The position numbers and the translations under genes were made by a program. From Calditerrivibrio sp. (lineage in GTDB: Bacteria; Chrysiogenota; Deferribacteres; Deferribacterales; Calditerrivibrionaceae): a stretch of 9,710 nt of DNA. The notes under the pieces were generated by a model. That model did no database searches. It saw only the letters and a program-made list of their open reading frames with translations, and was not told where the DNA came from. Positions within the stretch are counted from its first letter, which is position 1. Every line of letters begins with the position of its first letter. Location of the stretch: positions 1-9,710 of the forward strand of contig JAIWOA010000118.1 in the NCBI GenBank assembly GCA_020217115.1, given 5' to 3'. Shown piece after piece: positions 1-6,425 of this stretch.

Positions 1-160
1 TCTTCTAATACTAACGAAGGAATTTAATATAAAAACAGTTGCAGAGTTTGTTGAAAATCAAGAAATCTATGATAAAATAAAAGAATTAGGGGGTGACTAT
101 GCACAGGGTTATCATATAGGTAAACCAGACAGTTATCTTTTTAACCCTAAAAAGCTATAA
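1..160 (+). CDS. EAL-domain cyclic-di-GMP phosphodiesterase, C-terminal end (partial)
   Basis: An open frame enters the window (first full codon at 2-4) and stops at TAA 158-160, giving 52 residues. It reads like the last part of an EAL domain. A strand with TVAEFVEN, which carries the conserved glutamate of the AE(G/F)VE motif, is followed by a helix, then LGGDYAQGYHIGKP, the hallmark end with the QG pair and terminal KP. About 12 residues follow before the stop, so EAL is the C-terminal domain of this protein. The family hydrolyses c-di-GMP to pGpG. The EAL signature itself and any GGDEF, PAS or receiver domains lie outside the window, so catalytic competence cannot be judged. It reads toward the chemoreceptor gene 82 bp downstream on the same strand, and no convincing terminator lies between them. 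Confidence 0.88.
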   Translation, partial: LLILTKEFNIKTVAEFVENQEIYDKIKELGGDYAQGYHIGKPDSYLFNPKKL

Positions 161-233
161 TAACTTTTCAACTGAGAAAATGATATAGTCTCTTTTAAAT
201 AGTTTTATATGTTATTAAAAAATAATAAAATTT

Positions 234-238
234 GGAGG
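234..238 (+). promoter_or_regulatory. Shine-Dalgarno site of the chemoreceptor gene
   Basis: GGAGG lies four bases before the ATG at 243. This is a full anti-Shine-Dalgarno match and it fixes the chemoreceptor start. It is also a useful contrast to lpxC and the two divergent genes at 4704 and 4795, which have no such site. Confidence 0.8.
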
Positions 239-242
239 ATCT

Positions 243-2705
243 ATGTACTATAAGCTTACCAATGTTAGTCTAAGAATAAAGATAATGATACCCCTGACAA
301 TAGCTATAATCTTCCTGATATTACTTGGCTTAATTGGAAGATACTCACAGTTTAAATATGTTTTAAACAAACAAATAGAAGAGGAAAAAAATAACGTTTC
401 AGATACCTTTAATATTCTTGTAGATGAAAATATCAAAAATTTAAGAAAGGCTGTTGAGATAATAGCCATAAATCAGAACTATGCTAAATATCTTGCTGAA
501 GGGAATAGAGAAGCCATCTTAAAGGAGCTGGAGGGATATTATAATAATATAAAAAATGATATAGACCAATTTCAATTTCACACACCGGACTCGAAAGCCT
601 TTCTTAGGTTTCACAAGCCAGAGAAATTTGGAGATGATTTAAGTAAATTCAGAAAAACTGTGGTAAAAACAAATGATACTAAAAAGCCTGTAGAGGGTAT
701 TGAAGTTGGTGTTGGAGGGCCTGGTCTTAGAGTTGTATATCCAGTTTTTTATAATGGCAAGCATGTCGGAAGTGTAGAGTTTGGAGGTAGCATTGATGGA
801 ATAATAAACAAAATTAGTCAGCAGCACAAATTTGAATATGCTATAGCAATAAAAGAGGATTTTTTTAAATCTGCAAATAGAAAAATTTCAGATCAAGATT
901 TGATAAAGGATGGACTGGTATATTATAAATTCTCCAGAGAAGAACTAAAAAATATAATAGATAAAAATAAACTCTATGAAGGTCTCCACAAACTATCTGA
1001 TAAATCTTATTTTACCCACAAAGTAGCAATAAAAGACTACTCAGGAGAAATAGTTGGATATATACAGGTTTTAAAAGATTATACCGAATTAATAACTGAA
1101 AATAAAATACAATCAATAAAAAATCTCATAATGATAATTATGGCAACAATAGGAATCGTTGCTCTCTTAATTATGGAATTTATCATAATAAGTATTACAA
1201 AACCTATCAAAAAGATAACAAATATTATAGGTGAACTTTCCAGCAATACTGGGGACTACAGCAAAAGATTAGAACTTGTAAAACCTGACATAAAAAAGGA
1301 GATAGGGGTAACAGATCCAGATATAATAGCTTTATGCAAACAAAAGCCTTGCTGGGAAGCCATAGGTAGTTATGCTATTGAAAAAAAATGTCCATTACTA
1401 ATTGGAAACAGTTCATTAAAAAATTGTAAGGATTGCAAAATATTTAAATCATTCTTTAGAGATGAGATAAAATCTGTGGGTTCAAGATTTAATATATTTA
1501 TTGAAAGTGTGGAAAGAAATTTTATTGATATAATGACTCAATCGGTAAAAGTACTTGATGAAGGGCCAAAGATACTGAGCAATGTGAATCTTGTCATTAA
1601 GGAAAATTACAAAAATATCCAGATGGCCATGCAATCTGCTACAGCTGCTGAAGAGATGTCAAGCACAGTAAATGAAATCTCAAGATCTATAACTGAAATA
1701 ACTAACAAATCCAACGAAACAAAAATATTGGCAGAAGAGGGGAGCACAATAGTCTTAGAATCCACAAAATATTCTGAAAAAGTAAAAAAGTCTATGGTTA
1801 CTCTAAAAGATAATATCGATGAGCTTGTATCTATGGCTCAAAAAATAGGGGCTGTAGTAGGTGTAATAAACGATATTTCAGAACAAACAAATCTACTAGC
1901 TCTAAACGCAGCTATTGAAGCTGCAAGGGCTGGAGAGCATGGGAGAGGATTTGCAGTTGTAGCAGATGAGGTAAGAAAATTAGCAGAAAATACCCAAAGA
2001 TCAACAAAAGAGATAGAACATATGGTAAAAGATATCCAGGTAAAGGTAAGAGCAGTTGGAAAAAATGTTGATGATTCCGCCATATTTGTTGATAAACAGA
2101 ATGAAATAGCTGAAAAGACAAATACTAACTTTTCAGTAATATTGGAGTCTATAGAAGAGCTAAGTCAAAATATCTTCTCAATTTCTGCTGCAATTGAAGA
2201 GCAATCAAAGGCAGCTGAAGAGATTGCTCAGAGTATGACGGAGGTCTCAAAATCTGCTGAAAACACAAAGATCGCTACAGAAAACCTTGTAAATAATGTT
2301 GTCAAATTTATTAATGAAGTTTCCAATATTATTGAGCAGTTAAATAAATATAAATATAGCTCTAAAACAGTTCCATTCATAAAAGCTAAGATAGCCCACA
2401 TTAATTTTATAATAAAACTATACCAATCAGCCATAATGCAGAAACCATATGATGTCGTTGATCACAAGAATTGTGCCTTTGGAAAATTTTACTACTCTGA
2501 AGGTATTGCAGAATATGGAATTGATAATGACTTTAAATCAATCGAACCTCCCCATATCAAAGTTCATGAAATGGGTAAAAAGGCAATGGAAGCAATTAAA
2601 ACTGGTAAATTTAATGATGCTTTCAAGCTAATAGAAGATATTGACTCCCCTGTAAAATTGTTAGTAAGCTATCTTGATAAACTTATAGAAAAATATAAAC
2701 TATAA
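243..2705 (+). CDS. Methyl-accepting chemotaxis protein with Cache-type sensor, Cys-rich linker and CZB domain
   Basis: Predicted inner-membrane chemoreceptor of 820 residues that would control CheA/CheW. Transmembrane segments are at about 13-31 and 294-317. They flank a periplasmic region of about 260 residues that looks like a Cache-superfamily sensor (FHTPDS at 112-117, [10 protein letters not shown] at 158-167); the exact subfamily is uncertain. A HAMP-like linker starts near 318. A five-cysteine segment follows, with C365, C370-W371, C383, C395 and C398. The coiled-coil signalling domain contains the highly conserved tip [19 protein letters not shown] (547-565), then [18 protein letters not shown] (567-584). 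The C-terminal region is a CZB domain with the expected zinc ligands H719, C744 (in CAFGKFY), H771 and H775. The ligand is unknown. CZB domains in other receptors bind zinc through a reactive cysteine and can sense oxidants such as hypochlorous acid. No C-terminal CheR-tethering pentapeptide is present. Confidence 0.95.
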   Translation: MYYKLTNVSLRIKIMIPLTIAIIFLILLGLIGRYSQFKYVLNKQIEEEKNNVSDTFNILVDENIKNLRKAVEIIAINQNYAKYLAEGNREAILKELEGYYNNIKNDIDQFQFHTPDSKAFLRFHKPEKFGDDLSKFRKTVVKTNDTKKPVEGIEVGVGGPGLRVVYPVFYNGKHVGSVEFGGSIDGIINKISQQHKFEYAIAIKEDFFKSANRKISDQDLIKDGLVYYKFSREELKNIIDKNKLYEGLHKLSDKSYFTHKVAIKDYSGEIVGYIQVLKDYTELITENKIQSIKNLIMIIMATIGIVALLIMEFIIISITKPIKKITNIIGELSSNTGDYSKRLELVKPDIKKEIGVTDPDIIALCKQKPCWEAIGSYAIEKKCPLLIGNSSLKNCKDCKIFKSFFRDEIKSVGSRFNIFIESVERNFIDIMTQSVKVLDEGPKILSNVNLVIKENYKNIQMAMQSATAAEEMSSTVNEISRSITEITNKSNETKILAEEGSTIVLESTKYSEKVKKSMVTLKDNIDELVSMAQKIGAVVGVINDISEQTNLLALNAAIEAARAGEHGRGFAVVADEVRKLAENTQRSTKEIEHMVKDIQVKVRAVGKNVDDSAIFVDKQNEIAEKTNTNFSVILESIEELSQNIFSISAAIEEQSKAAEEIAQSMTEVSKSAENTKIATENLVNNVVKFINEVSNIIEQLNKYKYSSKTVPFIKAKIAHINFIIKLYQSAIMQKPYDVVDHKNCAFGKFYYSEGIAEYGIDNDFKSIEPPHIKVHEMGKKAMEAIKTGKFNDAFKLIEDIDSPVKLLVSYLDKLIEKYKL

Positions 2706-2724
2706 CGGTTTCTTTTTAAAAAAA

Positions 2725-2745
2725 GAGGGGGGTAACAGCCCCCTT
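2725..2745 (+). terminator. Putative terminator hairpin after the chemoreceptor gene
   Basis: A2726-G2731 (AGGGGG) pairs with C2739-T2744 (CCCCCT) around a 7-base loop, with a possible extra G-T pair outside. It begins 20 bp after the chemoreceptor stop. The stem is the only GC-rich one in this AT-rich gap. On the + strand it is followed by TTAATAT rather than a clean T run, so intrinsic termination would be imperfect. On the - strand it is followed by TCTTTTTTT, although no - strand gene ends here. Confidence 0.5.
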
Positions 2746-2771
2746 AATATAAAAAAATAACTAATGTACAA

Positions 2772-2795
2772 AAAAAAATACATATGTATTTTTTT
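2772..2795. repeat. 24-bp perfect AT palindrome between the chemoreceptor gene and lpxC
   Basis: Seven A, then TACATATGTA, then seven T: every base pairs with its mirror about the centre 2783/2784. It lies 87-110 bp before the lpxC ATG. It could be a second, AT-only terminator stem ending in a T run, or a dimeric regulator's operator. Apart from this and the GC hairpin at 2725-2745, the gap 2706-2881 shows only a weak stem (CCATAA 2837-2842 with TTATGG 2852-2857) just before lpxC. Confidence 0.5.
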
Positions 2796-2881
2796 ACTGT
2801 AAAGAATATATTACACACAACACCCCCATATTGCTTCCATAAAAAAATACCTTATGGCATATTATTTGCATTAGAAATATT

Positions 2882-3805
2882 ATGTTAAGAGATGATATAT
2901 ACCAAACAACATTAAATTCTGAGATTACATTCTCTGGAGTTGGTCTCCACTCTGGCAAAGAGATATCGGTAAGAATATCTCCAGCCTATGCAAACACCGG
3001 TATAAGATTTAAGAGGGGAGATATACCTTCATCTGAATATGTAAAAATAACTCCTTTCAACGTTTATTCTACACAGCTTGCCACCTCAATAAAGTGTGGT
3101 GACTTCCCCATTAGTACAGTTGAGCATCTTATGGCGGCACTTTACGGTATGGGTGTTGACAATGCATTTGTTGAAGTCTATGGACAAGAGATTCCTATCC
3201 TTGATGGTAGCTCCCTACCATATGTAAAAATGATTAAAGAGGTAGGGATAAAAGCTCTTTCTAAAAAGAGAAAATTCCTAAAATTGAGAAAAAAAATGGT
3301 AATTGAAAAGGATGGAAAGCTTATAGAAATGCTTCCTTCTCGATTTATGAAGATTACTACACATATAGAATTTGACAATCCATTTATAGGTTATCAGAAG
3401 GTATTTGTAAATATAACACCTGAGACATTCGCAAATGAACTTGCACCTGCAAGAACCTTTGGATTCAAAAATGATATAGAAAAATTGTGGTCCCTTGGCC
3501 TTGCTAAAGGTGGATCAATGGAAAATGCCATACTTATAGACAATGACAGGGTAATAAACCAAGAAGGTCTCAGAATGCATGATGAGCTTGTAAGACATAA
3601 AGCGTTAGACCTTTTAGGGGATATATCTCTCATAGGTTACAGATTTTTTGGTCATGTAAGATCCTACAAGTCAGGTCACCTGATGAATAACATCTTTGCT
3701 CGTTCTCTACTTGTTTCTACAGATCTTTATACTGTCGAAGAACTTGACGAAAAAGTTGCTATTGATGGATTTGAACTGAAGCCTGAAGCTGTGGCTGCCC
3801 TTTAA
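2882..3805 (+). CDS. lpxC: UDP-3-O-acyl-N-acetylglucosamine deacetylase (LpxC)
   Basis: Zinc-dependent cytoplasmic enzyme that removes the acetyl group from UDP-3-O-acyl-GlcNAc, the committed step of lipid A synthesis. It has 307 residues, a normal length. The visible signature elements are in order: QTTL and FSGVGLHSGK near the N-terminus; VEHLMAAL with catalytic E81 and zinc ligand H82; EIPILDGSS; PARTFGF; MHDELVRHKALDLLGD with zinc ligands H239 and D243; and SGHLMNN with the conserved H266. Nothing essential is missing. ATG 2882 is the only ATG between an in-frame stop at 2840 and the conserved start of the domain, and it has no Shine-Dalgarno match. The gene stands alone, without lpxA, lpxD or fabZ beside it. 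It converges with the Gate pair across 54 bp that hold no strong terminator, only a weak stem around ACC-TCT-GG followed by six T near 3812-3826. Confidence 0.97.
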   Translation: MLRDDIYQTTLNSEITFSGVGLHSGKEISVRISPAYANTGIRFKRGDIPSSEYVKITPFNVYSTQLATSIKCGDFPISTVEHLMAALYGMGVDNAFVEVYGQEIPILDGSSLPYVKMIKEVGIKALSKKRKFLKLRKKMVIEKDGKLIEMLPSRFMKITTHIEFDNPFIGYQKVFVNITPETFANELAPARTFGFKNDIEKLWSLGLAKGGSMENAILIDNDRVINQEGLRMHDELVRHKALDLLGDISLIGYRFFGHVRSYKSGHLMNNIFARSLLVSTDLYTVEELDEKVAIDGFELKPEAVAAL

Positions 3806-3859
3806 AAAGAACCTCTGGATTTTTTAGATAACAATGTAACTCTTGCAACTTAGTAATCT

Positions 3860-4294
3860 TTAGGATTTAAAAAAGAATCTTTGAAGTAATACTATCACAC
3901 CCACTGCCATTATAAACCTTACACCAAAAAGAACAATACCGTTAGCTCCAACTGCAACAAATATAAGTGTATCTTCAATAACAGCATGGCATATAGATAA
4001 AAATATTGCAGACAGCATGGTATCCTTGTAACTCATTTTATTCTCCATCGCATTTTTGATTAATATACCAGCTCCATAGGTTATCCCAAGTATAAACCCA
4101 ACAATCATAGTTATTGAGGCATTTGTTGATATACCTATCATTTCTATAGGTGATTTTGCATATTTTTTGGTGAGCTCAAATAATTTTGATCTTTCATAAA
4201 ATTCATATATTATCATCAGAACCACTATCACAAAAAACAATTTTATACTTAATACAGAAGCAGAAATGATCGATGATACAATATTTATCTCCAT
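3860..4294 (-). CDS. Small Gate/nucleoside-recognition-like membrane protein, second half
   Basis: 144 residues with about four membrane segments (roughly 10-31, 58-80, 92-115 and 118-139), so an integral inner-membrane protein. It resembles the Gate (nucleoside recognition, SpmA/SpmB-like) family. A glycine-rich segment GFILGITYGAGIL (66-78) is followed by a helix with CHAVIEDT (102-109), including H103, E107 and D108. Its ATG lies inside the upstream gene (10-bp overlap), so translation is probably coupled; a G-rich stretch lies about 13 bases before the ATG. It aligns by eye with the partner encoded at 4285-4704, sharing G-x2-L-x3-Y-[AG] and H-x4-[DE]-T. The family is found in nucleoside transporters and sporulation proteins, but short stand-alone members have no settled role. 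Substrate and function are unknown. Confidence 0.75.
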   Translation of the reverse strand: MEINIVSSIISASVLSIKLFFVIVVLMIIYEFYERSKLFELTKKYAKSPIEMIGISTNASITMIVGFILGITYGAGILIKNAMENKMSYKDTMLSAIFLSICHAVIEDTLIFVAVGANGIVLFGVRFIMAVGVIVLLQRFFFKS

Positions 4295-4704
4295 AAAATA
4301 TTTAAAACCCCCGCCGCCAAAAATCCCCCAACAATCCTTACAAAAAGTATTACAGATGCCTTTGCCCCTGCCCTTGACAAAACAGCAGTCTCTATGAAAA
4401 GGTTATGCGCAAGTCCTAAAAAGAGTCCAGCTATTGTCATCTCTTTAGTATTAAGATTAAGGGGAACGAGGGCTGCTATGGCAGCATACATATTTAAAGT
4501 CATTCCAGAAATTATCCCTATGGCAGCTTCACCAGGCAAACCGATAATCTTCATTAGTGGCTGACAAAATACCCCTATATCAAACAAAATACCTGTCTGT
4601 TTTAGTATGTCAACTATTATATACAGGGGGAAAGTGTATATAATCATTTTATAACTAATCTTCAATCCATTTTTAAAACCAGCTTTCACAGTATCCATAA
4701 ACAT
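4285..4704 (-). CDS. Small Gate/nucleoside-recognition-like membrane protein, first half
   Basis: 139 residues with about four membrane segments (roughly 18-36, 57-80, 88-108 and 115-137). The first segment, with FPLYIIVDILKQTGI, is typical of Gate-domain proteins annotated 'nucleoside recognition'. A small-residue-rich segment SGMTLNMYAAIAAL (66-79) and LGLAHNLFIET (96-106, H100 and E105) match positions in the next gene, so the two look like paralogous halves that form one complex. The start is ATG 4702-4704. A good promoter ends six bases before it, which predicts a leaderless message; a second in-frame ATG at 4696-4698 is an alternative start. There is no Shine-Dalgarno site. It is divergent from the response regulator gene. 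Spore-former SpmA/SpmB are relatives, but nothing here suggests sporulation. Function unknown. Confidence 0.75.
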   Translation of the reverse strand: MFMDTVKAGFKNGLKISYKMIIYTFPLYIIVDILKQTGILFDIGVFCQPLMKIIGLPGEAAIGIISGMTLNMYAAIAALVPLNLNTKEMTIAGLFLGLAHNLFIETAVLSRAGAKASVILFVRIVGGFLAAGVLNILWR

Positions 4705-4710
4705 GTAATT

Positions 4711-4739
4711 ATTATTTCAATTTAAGGGAGAAAAGTCAA
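4711..4739 (-). promoter_or_regulatory. Sigma-70-type promoter of the Gate pair, predicted leaderless
   Basis: Read on the - strand: TTGACT (4739-4734, 5 of 6 consensus bases), a 17-base spacer, then AATAAT (4716-4711, 5 of 6). Six bases (AATTAC) separate the -10 box from ATG 4704, so the expected start of transcription is the A of the start codon or one base either side. Confidence 0.65.
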
Positions 4740-4762
4740 GTAATTATAAACAAAACTCCCTT
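4724..4762. repeat. Inverted AAGGGAG...CTCCCTT pair shared by two divergent promoters
   Basis: AAGGGAG at 4724-4730 and its exact reverse complement CTCCCTT at 4756-4762, extended by a near match of flanking A/T bases. The centre of symmetry (4743) falls on a TAATTA palindrome (4741-4746). One arm lies in the spacer of the leftward promoter and the other overlaps the -35 box of the rightward one. Possible operator of the adjacent OmpR-type regulator. Two short direct repeats, GTAATTAT (4705-4712, 4740-4747) and TTCAATT (4716-4722, 4788-4794), also occur here but are simple AT sequences. Confidence 0.4.
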
Positions 4763-4788
4763 TACAAATATTCTCTTTTTAATATAAT
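4761..4788 (+). promoter_or_regulatory. Sigma-70-type promoter of the two-component operon, predicted leaderless
   Basis: TTTACA (4761-4766, 5 of 6), a 16-base spacer, then a perfect TATAAT (4783-4788). Six bases (TTCAAT) lie between it and ATG 4795, so transcription is expected to begin at or next to the A of the start codon. There is no Shine-Dalgarno sequence before the ATG. Confidence 0.7.
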
Positions 4789-4794
4789 TCAATT

Positions 4795-5433
4795 ATGAGA
4801 GCATTACTTATAGAAGATGACCCTTTACTCGGAGAATCTATAAAAGAGTACCTTGAATCACAAGGTTTTATTGTGAAATGGGAGTTTGATGACAGTAATA
4901 TAGATCAGTATTACTGTTTCGACTATTTTGACATCATTATACTCGATCTTATGCTTAAATACAAATCAGGGGAAACTATTTTAAGATATATCAGAAAAGT
5001 ATCTGAAGTACCGGTAATTATCTCAACAGCAAAATGTTGTATAGATGATAAAGAAGATTGTTTTACCTCAGGAGCAGATGATTATCTTGTAAAACCCTAT
5101 GAACCTAAAGAACTTCTTTTAAGAATAAACAATATCTTAAGGAAAAAGGGATTAACAGTCTATCTGCCAAATAATATAGAAATAGACATCTCTTCAAAAA
5201 CATTAAAAAAGGATGGAAAAGAGATAAAGTTGACCCAAAAAGAATGGGAGCTTCTATCCCTTTTAATAAAAAATAAAGGGAAAATTATTAGCCATGAATA
5301 TATACTAAACAATATTTGGGGGGATGATTCCGTTGGAACAGAATCGATCAGAACATATATAAAGAGATTGAGGGATATACTTGGGGATAATAGCATTGAA
5401 ACCCTCAAAGGGAGGGGATATAAGATCAATTAA
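4795..5433 (+). CDS. OmpR/PhoB-family response regulator
   Basis: Cytoplasmic two-component transcription factor of 212 residues, a normal though slightly short length. The receiver domain (about 1-115) has the acidic pocket E7-D8-D9, phospho-acceptor D51 in ILDLML, conserved T78 and the K100-P101 pair. The C-terminal winged helix (about 120-212) has LTQKEWELLSLLI, a recognition-helix region around SIRTYIKRLRDIL, and the closing hairpin KGRGYKI. All catalytic residues are present, so it should be phosphorylated, presumably by the overlapping kinase downstream. It is unusually cysteine-rich for this family around the beta4-alpha4 loop (C81, C82, C89). The start ATG 4795 directly follows a near-consensus promoter, implying a leaderless message. 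The shared 90-bp intergenic region makes the divergent Gate pair, and its own operon, the first candidates for regulation. Confidence 0.95.
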   Translation: MRALLIEDDPLLGESIKEYLESQGFIVKWEFDDSNIDQYYCFDYFDIIILDLMLKYKSGETILRYIRKVSEVPVIISTAKCCIDDKEDCFTSGADDYLVKPYEPKELLLRINNILRKKGLTVYLPNNIEIDISSKTLKKDGKEIKLTQKEWELLSLLIKNKGKIISHEYILNNIWGDDSVGTESIRTYIKRLRDILGDNSIETLKGRGYKIN

Positions 5434-6400
5434 AGCAATTATAAAAGCTTTACCCTTTGAAATTAAAATCCTTGCAATACTTGTAACTTTCCTTGTTTTA
5501 GTCATATCAATGATAAATTACATTCACATCGCAACACTAAAGGAATTGGTGATGGAGTCTGTAGAAAAGGACATCAATTTTTTTGCCAGTAACCAAGCTC
5601 AAAAAAGAGATGACTACATATTTGCCTACGAAGAGTATCAAAGATCAGAACAACTCATTTTCATAAAAAAGATAAATAACCAGTATTTTTTCATAAAAAA
5701 GGATTTTATCTATCAAAAATTAAAATATAGAATAAATATTCTTCTTATGTGGGAAGCTGTATTACTTGTATCTGTGATAATTATCTACTATTTCACAGCA
5801 CACAGACTTATCGGCAATAGAGAACGTTATGTAAACCTTATAGAGGTATTTTCCCTGGTGTTGAATCACAAGTTAAGAAATTTTATTTCGATAGTAAAAT
5901 TTAATGCCACTGATCTACCAGATAAGAAAAATATGAGATTACAAAATGCGTCGTTAAAACTTGAAAATGATGTAACCCTATTTAACAATTTGATAACTCT
6001 TTTTAAAAAAGATATAAATGTAAATAAACCAATAAAGGTAATTATAACAGAAATAGTTGAGGAACTAAATAATTTTTTTGATAAAAGAGTAAAGCTAAAT
6101 TTGAGCGATCACAGATATATGTTACCGATTGATGATGCATATTTTACAGTTTATATATTAACTGAGAATGCCCTCAAATATTCTAAGGAACATCTGGAAA
6201 TAAAATCTATAAAATTTAGAAGATATTACTACCTTGCATTGAAAAATGATATCAACCCTGATACACCAGCTGGACTTGGTATAGGTCTTAAAACTGTTGA
6301 GAAATTATGTAAAAAGCATAATTGGCAATTTAAATACAGAAAGAATAAAGATTACTTCGTTGTAATAATAAGATTTACAAAAAGTTTATTAACTTTTTAG
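5381..6400 (+). CDS. Membrane sensor histidine kinase with atypical H-box and compact ATPase domain
   Basis: 339 residues from a proposed TTG start at 5381, which has GAGGG (5370-5374) six bases upstream. The gene overlaps the regulator by 53 bp. TTG 5396 is an alternative, and there is no ATG before the first membrane segment. Membrane segments at about 28-48 and 118-138 enclose a periplasmic loop of only about 70 residues with no recognised fold. No HAMP domain is seen. The H-box is LNHKLRNF with H163, where the usual acidic residue after the histidine is lysine. The N-box is ENALKYS with N263 and the G2-like box is GLGIGL (298-303). Only about 30 residues separate N and G2, so a normal G1 box (DxGxG) and ATP-lid are not visible. 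Overlap with the regulator gene makes the pair a likely cognate system. The signal is unknown. It might be a weak kinase or mainly a phosphatase. Confidence 0.85.
   Translation: MGIIALKPSKGGDIRSIKAIIKALPFEIKILAILVTFLVLVISMINYIHIATLKELVMESVEKDINFFASNQAQKRDDYIFAYEEYQRSEQLIFIKKINNQYFFIKKDFIYQKLKYRINILLMWEAVLLVSVIIIYYFTAHRLIGNRERYVNLIEVFSLVLNHKLRNFISIVKFNATDLPDKKNMRLQNASLKLENDVTLFNNLITLFKKDINVNKPIKVIITEIVEELNNFFDKRVKLNLSDHRYMLPIDDAYFTVYILTENALKYSKEHLEIKSIKFRRYYYLALKNDINPDTPAGLGIGLKTVEKLCKKHNWQFKYRKNKDYFVVIIRFTKSLLTF
6379..6398. terminator. Possible bidirectional AT terminator between the kinase and glycosyltransferase genes
   Basis: AAAAAGTT (6379-6386) and AACTTTTT (6391-6398) are exact inverted repeats around a TATT loop, with an A run on one side and a T run on the other, so both strands read alike. 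It overlaps the kinase stop codon and lies about 28 bp past the glycosyltransferase stop, where two convergent operons meet. The stem is AT-rich and has only two G-C pairs at most, so strength is doubtful. A second short palindrome (6413-6427) lies beside it. Confidence 0.35.
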
Positions 6401-6425
6401 TTACATGAATGAAATAAACTGTTTA

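Noticed and set aside
165..180. TTTTC/GAAAA stem after the EAL gene as a terminator
   Set aside because: Five AT-rich pairs with one G-C pair and no following T run; too weak to call.
161..200. Possible sigma-28 (flagellar) promoter before the chemoreceptor gene: TAACTTTT at 161-168 and AATGATAT at 179-186
   Set aside because: The -35 matches six of eight bases but the -10 only four of eight, and the spacing is ten instead of eleven. In AT-rich DNA this is within chance.
1381..1388. Run of eight A in the chemoreceptor gene as a slippage site
   Set aside because: A runs of this length recur in this AT-rich window (for example also near 3289-3296 in lpxC) and encode ordinary lysines.
1838..2121. 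Open frames on the - strand opposite the chemoreceptor signalling domain
   Set aside because: They are antisense to the most conserved part of the receptor, have low-complexity hydrophobic translations and no ribosome site.
2449..2631. 60-codon + strand frame within the CZB region of the chemoreceptor gene
   Set aside because: It is in another frame of a well-supported conserved domain; no independent evidence of coding.
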